Source of the DNA: Pseudomonas purpurea
Lineage (GTDB): Bacteria; Pseudomonadota; Gammaproteobacteria; Pseudomonadales; Pseudomonadaceae
Assembly (NCBI RefSeq): GCF_039908635.1
Contig: NZ_CP150918.1
Coordinates: 4,294,001-4,358,000, forward strand
Length of the DNA stretch: 64,000 nucleotides
Direction: 5' to 3'
Shown here piece by piece: positions 63,546 to 64,000 of the stretch; the first letter of the stretch is position 1, and each line of letters starts with the position of its first letter. The notes under the pieces were generated by a model that ran no database searches, was not told the origin of the DNA, and worked only from the letters and a program-made list of their open reading frames with translations. Made by a program: the position numbers and the translations under genes.

Positions 63546-64000
63546 GTGACGGACATCCACCACTCCCAATCGCCCACCCCGGCGCGGGACTCCGCCAGCG
63601 CCATGGATCAGGCATTGGACTGGCTGATCGTGCTGGAAGATCCGAGCGAAGAACACACCCGGCAGTTCCACGAATGGCTGGCCGCCGACCCGCTGCACGC
63701 AGACGCCTTCGCCAAGGCCCAGGCGATCTGGGACAGCCCGCAGCTTGCTCAATGCGCCCAGCAGTTGAGCGTGAAAACCTCCAGGAAACCCGCCCTCGCA
63801 CGCCTGCGTCCGCACTGGAAACCTTTGGCCACCGCCGCAGTGCTGATCATCGGGCTGTTCAGCTTCAGTAACCTGCCGATGCGGATCCAGGCCGATCACC
63901 TGACCGTGGTGGGTGAACGCCAGCGCCTGCAACTGGAGGACGGCTCCAAGGTCCTGCTCAATACCAACTCGGCGTTTTCCAGCACCATCAATGACCAGCA
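63546..64000 (+). CDS. FecR-family anti-sigma / transmembrane regulator (partial, cut by window end)
   Basis: Starts at GTG (MTDIHHSQSPTPARDSASAM). The N-terminal FecR_N part is clear: ALDWLIVLEDPSEEHTRQFH, EWLAADPLHADAFAKAQAIW, followed by a transmembrane helix PLATAAVLIIGLFSF and periplasmic sequence VVGERQRLQLEDGSKVLLNT, which matches the FecR domain. It carries the surface signal to the FecI-like sigma factor. About 150 residues are visible; the rest, and presumably the TonB receptor gene, lie beyond the window. Confidence 0.92.
   Translation, partial: MTDIHHSQSPTPARDSASAMDQALDWLIVLEDPSEEHTRQFHEWLAADPLHADAFAKAQAIWDSPQLAQCAQQLSVKTSRKPALARLRPHWKPLATAAVLIIGLFSFSNLPMRIQADHLTVVGERQRLQLEDGSKVLLNTNSAFSSTINDQ

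Overview
The window is a chromosomal segment of a fluorescent-group Pseudomonas. High G+C, the gene order hexR–zwf–pgl–eda beside gtsABCD–oprB–gtrS/gltR–glk–edd–gap, the tandem fadD genes followed by a hydrolase and a MaoC hydratase, and many GTGGGAGCGAGC-type REP repeats all point there. No rRNA, tRNA, CRISPR, insertion sequence or phage genes were seen. Assignments rest on reading protein motifs and gene order; no database was searched.

Layout. 1-5 kb: a chemoreceptor, a CorA/ZntB-type metal transporter, and a two-gene operon of a 2-oxoglutarate/Fe(II)-oxygenase-like protein with a TylF-type methyltransferase. 5-16 kb: small stress and resistance genes, namely a PACE efflux pump with a divergent LysR regulator, an ECF42-type sigma factor operon with a readable autoregulatory promoter, acetyltransferases (one closely resembling AAC(6')-I enzymes), a LysE exporter, alanine transaminase, and a chitinase resembling those of insecticidal Tc complexes. 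16-20 kb: the gluconate module gntR/gntK/gntP with three GntR-like operators. 19.5-28 kb: a second PACE/LysR pair, an orphan NIS siderophore-type synthetase, and a 1411-residue toxin-like effector with a putative papain-like Cys-His-Asp domain, followed by a small unknown protein. 28-43 kb: a BdlA-like PAS-PAS chemotaxis protein, a broken LysR next to a GST, peptide deformylase, a BrkB-family membrane protein, fadD1/fadD2, a hydrolase and MaoC hydratase, and several metabolic singletons. 43.7-62.7 kb: the complete glucose uptake and Entner-Doudoroff regulon. 62.9 kb to the end: a Fur-controlled FecI/FecR iron-signalling pair, the second gene cut by the window edge.

The glucose block works as one unit: OprB admits glucose, GtsABCD imports it, Glk phosphorylates it, Zwf/Pgl/Edd/Eda convert it to pyruvate and glyceraldehyde-3-phosphate, and Gap continues. 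HexR-like boxes lie in the zwf/hexR and edd/gap intergenic regions. AANAANAA (Hfq/Crc-type) motifs sit just upstream of the starts of gntP, zwf, oprB, gtsA, the AGE-family epimerase, gltR and gap, suggesting shared catabolite repression.

Quality warning. Three genes (a LysR gene, fadD2 and edd) are each broken by a single extra base in a GGG/CCC run inside a GGGCC context. This looks more like a consensus error than biology. A fourth LysR gene (30.1-31.0 kb) carries a different lesion.
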